A stretch of 64,000 nt of DNA from an uncultured Chlamydiae bacterium (GTDB lineage Bacteria > Chlamydiota > Chlamydiia > Chlamydiales > Rhabdochlamydiaceae): positions 62,001 through 126,000 of the forward strand of contig CAIJXB010000065.1 in NCBI GenBank assembly GCA_903824495.1, given 5' to 3'. Below the pieces are notes generated by a model. That model searched no databases and was not told the origin of the DNA. It saw nothing but the letters and a program-made list of their open reading frames with translations. Below, piece by piece: positions 60,132 through 64,000 of the stretch (its first letter is position 1; every line of letters starts with the position of its first letter). The translations under genes and the position numbers were made by a program.

Positions 60132-61571
60132 ATGTTTGCATACGAACTTTCTGCCGTTGTCATCTATTTTGCCGTTCTTCTTGCCATAGGGGTTTTGTCT
60201 TACCGCAGACACATCTCTGCAGCTGATTTTATCATCGGCGGAAGATCTTTGAACTACTGGCTTACTGCACTTGCGGCTCACGCAAGTGACATGAGCAGCT
60301 GGCTTTTCATGGGATACCCTGCTGTTGTCTTCGCAGGTGGGATTTTTCAATCTTGGGCAGCTCTTGGTCTTATCGCATTCATGTTCTTAAACTGGCAGCT
60401 CATAGCTCCAAAAATCCGGGTTGCTACAGAGCAATACAACAGCCTTACGTTTTCTTCTTATTTTGAAAGCCGCCTTGCCGATACATCTGGCATGATCCGC
60501 ATATTTACCGCTCTAATGTCTCTTTTGTTCTATACGATCTACATCTCTGCAGGACTTGTAGGACTTGGCATACTTCTTGAAACTCTCTTTGCCATAAACT
60601 ACGACATCGGAATTTTGATCGGAGTCATCATCGTGATTCCTTATGTGTTCATGGGAGGATATCACACTCTTGCTTGGATCGATTTATTTCAGGGGATATT
60701 CCTTTTGCTCGTCATCGTCTTTGTTCCTTTGTATCTTTTGTCTCAAGTTGGAGGCATGGATGGGATTTTTCAGACTTTAACTCAGAAAAAACTCACAACC
60801 AGTCTTTTTCCCGACTTTTCAAAGCACACCTTTAGGGAAATCTTTTTCTTATTCGCTGGTTGGGGTCTTGGCTATTTTGGACAGCCTCATATCATCACAA
60901 AGTTCATGGGTATTAAAAACGTTCATGAGATCCCTAAATCCAAATGGATCGGCATGTCTTGGATGTGCGTTTCTCTTGCTGCTGCAACACTTGTCGGACT
61001 TGTTGGAATTGGATATTTTACTCAGGGGCTTGCTCAACCAGAGCTTGTATTCATTGAAATGGTGAAAAAAACCTTCCATCCATTTCTCATTGGATTCATT
61101 CTCTGCGCTATCTTAGCTGCAACAATCAACGCAATGAGCTCTCAGGTACTCGTACTCTCATCTAACCTCACAGAAGACTTTTATAAAAAGCTGTTTCGTA
61201 GAAACGCTTCTTCTAGAGAGCTGCTGATTGTATCAAGAGCTGGAGTTATCTTAGTTGCCGTTGTTGCATTTTGTATTTCGTATGTAAAGCCAGCTTCTAT
61301 TTACACTCTTGTTCTCTATGCGTGGACAGGTCTTGGAGCCTCTTTTGGTCCTCTGCTTCTTTTGACCCTTTACTCTAAGAAGATAAATAAGTATGGAGCC
61401 TGGGCTGGGATTTTAATCGGAGGAGGAGCTTCAGCACTGCGCCCTTACTTCACAATGCTTGATGCTGATGTTCCAGGGATGATCCCTGCCTTTACTTTGA
61501 GCTTTGTATCGATCTTGATTGTTTCCTACCTTACACAATCTAAAACCGTCTATACCGAGGAAAATCACTAA
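60132..61571 (+). CDS. Sodium:solute symporter (PutP/proline type)
   Basis: A 479-residue SSS-family transporter with about 13 membrane helices. Characteristic stretches are GGRSLNYWLTALAAHASDMS (split GGRSLNYWL and AAHASDMSSWLFMGYP), GGYHTLAWIDLFQG and GWGLGYFGQPHIITKFMG. These fit sodium/proline symporter PutP most closely, and proline uptake is probable. Its stop overlaps the surE start (TAATG). Confidence 0.88.
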   Translation: MFAYELSAVVIYFAVLLAIGVLSYRRHISAADFIIGGRSLNYWLTALAAHASDMSSWLFMGYPAVVFAGGIFQSWAALGLIAFMFLNWQLIAPKIRVATEQYNSLTFSSYFESRLADTSGMIRIFTALMSLLFYTIYISAGLVGLGILLETLFAINYDIGILIGVIIVIPYVFMGGYHTLAWIDLFQGIFLLLVIVFVPLYLLSQVGGMDGIFQTLTQKKLTTSLFPDFSKHTFREIFFLFAGWGLGYFGQPHIITKFMGIKNVHEIPKSKWIGMSWMCVSLAAATLVGLVGIGYFTQGLAQPELVFIEMVKKTFHPFLIGFILCAILAATINAMSSQVLVLSSNLTEDFYKKLFRRNASSRELLIVSRAGVILVAVVAFCISYVKPASIYTLVLYAWTGLGASFGPLLLLTLYSKKINKYGAWAGILIGGGASALRPYFTMLDADVPGMIPAFTLSFVSILIVSYLTQSKTVYTEENH

Positions 61572-62362
61572 TGAACAAACGACCAACGATCCTGCTGACT
61601 AACGATGACGGAATCTACGCTCCTGGAATCAAACATTTATGGAATGCTTTGAAAGACCACTGCGATCTTTACATCGTAGCTCCTGCTTCTGAAAAATCAG
61701 GTGTTGGTCTTTCTGTGACACTGAGAGACCCTATTCACGTAACTCCTGTAAAGTGGGATGAAAACACCCCCGCTTGGAAAGTTACAGGCACACCTGCAGA
61801 CTGCGTACGCATGGCAACCCATGTCGTTTTAGAAAAACGACCTGATTTAATTGTATCAGGGATCAATCGAGGCTCTAACTCCGGCCGCAATATTTTGTAC
61901 AGTGGAACTATCGGTGGCGTCATCGACGGAAGCATGAAAGGGATCCCTGGGATCGCTTTTTCCTGCGAAGATTTTGACGCTCCAAACTATGAGCACTTTG
62001 AATCTGACATCATTTCTTTGGTCAACTACGTCTTAGAGCATCCCCTTTCCCAAGGAACGTTTTTCAATGTAAACTTCCCCTCGAGCTACAAATCAGAGCA
62101 CAAAGGGTATCGATTTGCGCGGCAAGGTCTTGGCTATTATCAAGGCAATCCTTCTCAAGGCAGACATCCTGACGGCCTTTCTTACTATTGGATGGGTGGA
62201 ATCTGGTCAGAAGATGAAGAGCAGCACGAAGAAAGCGATGTTCACCTCTTGCGTCAAGGATACATCACAGTAGTGCCTGTTTGCGTTCAAGAGCTAACAG
62301 ACCTTAAGACTTTTGAAAATAGAAAAGAACATTTTAGCAGCTTATTTCAAGCGAACCGCTGA
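61571..62362 (+). CDS. surE: 5'-/3'-nucleotidase SurE
   Basis: A 263-residue metal-dependent nucleotidase of the stress-response class. Visible motifs are ILLTNDDGIYAPGI (metal-binding NDDG), VVAPASEKSGVGLSVT as VAPASEKSGVG, and LIVSGINRGSNSGRNILYSG with the serine and asparagine metal ligands. Full length. The ATG overlaps putP. Its last 21 bases overlap the convergent lipoprotein gene. Confidence 0.96.
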   Translation: MNKRPTILLTNDDGIYAPGIKHLWNALKDHCDLYIVAPASEKSGVGLSVTLRDPIHVTPVKWDENTPAWKVTGTPADCVRMATHVVLEKRPDLIVSGINRGSNSGRNILYSGTIGGVIDGSMKGIPGIAFSCEDFDAPNYEHFESDIISLVNYVLEHPLSQGTFFNVNFPSSYKSEHKGYRFARQGLGYYQGNPSQGRHPDGLSYYWMGGIWSEDEEQHEESDVHLLRQGYITVVPVCVQELTDLKTFENRKEHFSSLFQANR

Positions 62363-62761
62363 TTGCTGCTTTTGGAAGAGCTTTTCTTTAGCATCGAGCT
62401 TTAACATAGCTTCTCTTTGAGATCTTTCTATGCACTCCCTCCCCCCTTCCATCTCATAAATCCTCTTGAGCTCTTCTTTCACAGAAAGGTTCAATGTAGG
62501 ATTTATATTTTGAAAAGAAATTTCAATCTCCGGATTTTTCTGCTGAAAACTCCTTGCCTGAATGATGAGCTCCACAATCTTTTCAAAATCTTTTTTGAGT
62601 ACGGGCTCTAATAAAAAAAGGTCTTCTCTTGTCTCAATCTTCCTCAAATCCCTGAGAAGAACACGAACAAGAGCTCTGCCTTCCCAACTAAAATCTTCTA
62701 AAGAAGTTGGTTGACACCCAAAAAGAAAAAGACAGCCTAAAAGAAGAATCAGCTTATGCAT
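62342..62761 (-). CDS. Small putative lipoprotein
   Basis: A 139-residue protein with signal MHKLILLLGCLFLFGC: the lipobox LFGC at 13-16 gives a mature N-terminal cysteine (CQPTSLEDFSW). The mature part is helical and charged (LRDLRKIETREDLFLLEPVL). It overlaps the surE 3' end by 21 bases on the opposite strand. I know no family; it could be an outer-membrane-associated lipoprotein. Confidence 0.7.
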   Translation of the reverse strand: MHKLILLLGCLFLFGCQPTSLEDFSWEGRALVRVLLRDLRKIETREDLFLLEPVLKKDFEKIVELIIQARSFQQKNPEIEISFQNINPTLNLSVKEELKRIYEMEGGRECIERSQREAMLKLDAKEKLFQKQQSAVRLK

Positions 62762-62829
62762 AGATAAATACCCTCTGTCATGTTATACTGTATCGATTCT
62801 TTCTACTTTTAAAAAAGGAAATTTGTCAC

Positions 62830-63801
62830 ATGCCGCTTCTGCCTAAGGACCCAAATGGCTGTCCTTATCTTTTCCTCGCCCCTATGGAAGGCGTTGGAGA
62901 CAAAACCTTCCGTAAATCAATGGCTTTTGTCGGCGGCATGGATGAAGCTGTGACTGAATTCATTAGTGTCCCTTGCAATGCCCATGTAGTGAGCCTTGCC
63001 AAAGTCTATGACTCAAAAGAATTAGATCCACTGCCTCTCGCCGCCCAGATCATGGGATCTGATCCGGCTCTTATGGCAGAAATGGCAGCAGAGCTTGTAA
63101 GAAGAGGCGCTCCTCGCATCGACATCAACTGCGGATGCCCTTCAAACACCGTTACAGGCAGAGGAGCAGGCTCTAGCCTTTTAAAAGACCCAAACTACCT
63201 CTATGAGGTTGGAAAGGCCGTAAGAGGTGCTATTTCTATTCCTATGACAATCAAAATGCGATCAGGATATGAAGATACATCCCTCTTTCAAGAGAATTTA
63301 AAAGCTGCGGAAGAAAGTGGCGCAGAGTTTATTACGCTTCATCCAAGAACGAAGATCGAAGGATACACGCCTCCTGCTCGTTGGGATTTGATAGCTCTAG
63401 CTAAAGAGTTCGTAAAAATTCCGGTTGTTGGTAATGGTGACATTTTGAATGTAGAAAACGCTCTTCACGTTCTTTCTTATACAAAATGTGACGCTCTCAT
63501 GATCGGTAGAGGCGCCGTCATCAATCCGTTTATTTTCCACCAGATCAAGTGCCATTTTGCAAAGAAGGAATATGTACCTACTTGGGAATCTCTTGAAGAG
63601 TATTTGAACTATTATCTAAAAAGCATTCCAGATGTGATTCCTGAAAAGACAAGGGTGAACAAGATCAAGCAGTTGATTGGGTTTATTTGTAAGTCAACGC
63701 CGAAGCTGGAAGAACAAAGAAAGTCTATTTTAACCATGCAAAGCAAAGAAAGCGCCTCTTTTCTCAAAGACCTGCTCGTTGTTTTGAAGGCCAATTTCTA
63801 A
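62830..63801 (+). CDS. tRNA-dihydrouridine synthase
   Basis: A 323-residue flavin enzyme that reduces uridines in tRNA D-loops. Motifs in order are LAPMEGVGDKTFRKS, INCGCPSNTVTGRGAGSSLL (with the catalytic cysteine in C-G-C), KMRSGYED, LHPRTKIEGYTPPARWD and VGNGDI followed by ALMIGRGAVINPFIF (FMN phosphate site). Full length. Which D position it modifies (DusA, B or C class) I cannot say. Confidence 0.95.
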   Translation: MPLLPKDPNGCPYLFLAPMEGVGDKTFRKSMAFVGGMDEAVTEFISVPCNAHVVSLAKVYDSKELDPLPLAAQIMGSDPALMAEMAAELVRRGAPRIDINCGCPSNTVTGRGAGSSLLKDPNYLYEVGKAVRGAISIPMTIKMRSGYEDTSLFQENLKAAEESGAEFITLHPRTKIEGYTPPARWDLIALAKEFVKIPVVGNGDILNVENALHVLSYTKCDALMIGRGAVINPFIFHQIKCHFAKKEYVPTWESLEEYLNYYLKSIPDVIPEKTRVNKIKQLIGFICKSTPKLEEQRKSILTMQSKESASFLKDLLVVLKANF

Positions 63802-63811
63802 AAAACTAGCC

Positions 63812-64000
63812 TCAAGCGTCCATCATCAATAATCTCATGTAAAGAGACTCATGCCCATGGTCTTTGGCCCATCGCATAGCCAAAGAAAGATCCACTATCG
63901 AAAATTTCGAACCTTGAGATAACATAGCCGCTATCCCTTGAGGATCTCCCTCCTCTTTTGCTGCTGCAATTGCCAAAGGTATAAGATCTCTCGGGGCGCT
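63812..64000 (-). CDS. C-terminal end of a helical-repeat (ankyrin-like) protein, cut by window edge
   Basis: Sixty-two codons from the window edge to a TGA at 63812-63814 read IPLAIAAAKEEGDPQGIAAM, LSQGSKFSIVDLSLAMRWAK and DHGHESLYMRLLMMDA. The alternation of L-A-x-x-A-A-x-x-x-G helices resembles ankyrin repeat helices, e.g. A-x-x-x-G-H-x-x-x-x-x-L-L. The start lies beyond the window. It is convergent with the dus gene. Confidence 0.55.
   Translation of the reverse strand, partial: SAPRDLIPLAIAAAKEEGDPQGIAAMLSQGSKFSIVDLSLAMRWAKDHGHESLYMRLLMMDA

Overview
The window is chromosomal DNA of a Chlamydiae member outside the classical genus Chlamydia (a Simkania/Rhabdochlamydia/Waddlia/Parachlamydia-type organism). 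The evidence is gene order and family content: rpmE-prfA-prmC-ffh-rpsP-trmD-rplS; tadA next to rpsO and pnp; ftsY divergent from sucCD; and ychF, then sctU-sctV-copN-chaperone-malQ. All of these I recall as conserved chlamydial arrangements. Base composition is moderately AT-rich and genes are tightly packed.

Layout. 1-6.4 kb (minus strand): a translation/secretion operon running from a coiled-coil protein and tadA to ribosomal protein L19 (cut by the window edge). 6.6-11.9 kb: rpsO, a structured pnp leader and pnp, a PAP2 phosphatase and an ABC exporter. 12-16.6 kb (minus): three small accessory genes, an M50 intramembrane protease and sucDC. 16.7-20.7 kb: ftsY, then five small genes of one diverged family, each with a PP1-docking-like V-x-F/W motif. 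20.8-25.3 kb: an aldose-epimerase-like protein, two chlamydial-style hypotheticals and priA. 25.3-29.0 kb: two exported proteins flanked by a duplicated priA tail, a SET-domain gene split at an A9 tract, and a leucine-rich-repeat protein whose ribosome binding site lies in a hairpin. 29.1-40.3 kb: ychF, an accessory insertion (rlmL, GIY-YIG, an unknown, an AAA/DUF4143 ATPase) and the type III secretion block ending in malQ. 40.3-52.9 kb: a 2113-residue haemagglutinin-type adhesin and a run of exported or lineage-specific proteins. 52.9-58.6 kb: a degenerating accessory zone with a coupled pair of small basic-protein genes, a candidate inclusion-membrane protein, remains of an outer-membrane autotransporter, a 378-bp duplication and a J-like protein. 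58.8-64 kb: two tRNA genes and housekeeping genes (ttcA, putP, surE, dus).

How it fits together. The window alternates conserved blocks with lineage-specific islands rich in candidate secreted proteins: SET, LRR, V-x-F/W family, Inc-like and exported beta-propeller. The type III secretion genes lie in the same window, which suits an obligate intracellular lifestyle. The most interesting unexplained system is the 17.8-20.7 kb array. Its members look like bacterial versions of the eukaryotic PP1-recruiting module seen in PPP1R15/GADD34-type proteins, with one member frameshifted and a more distant V-x-F protein nearby at 12.6 kb. All functional statements are from reading the sequence; no database search was run.
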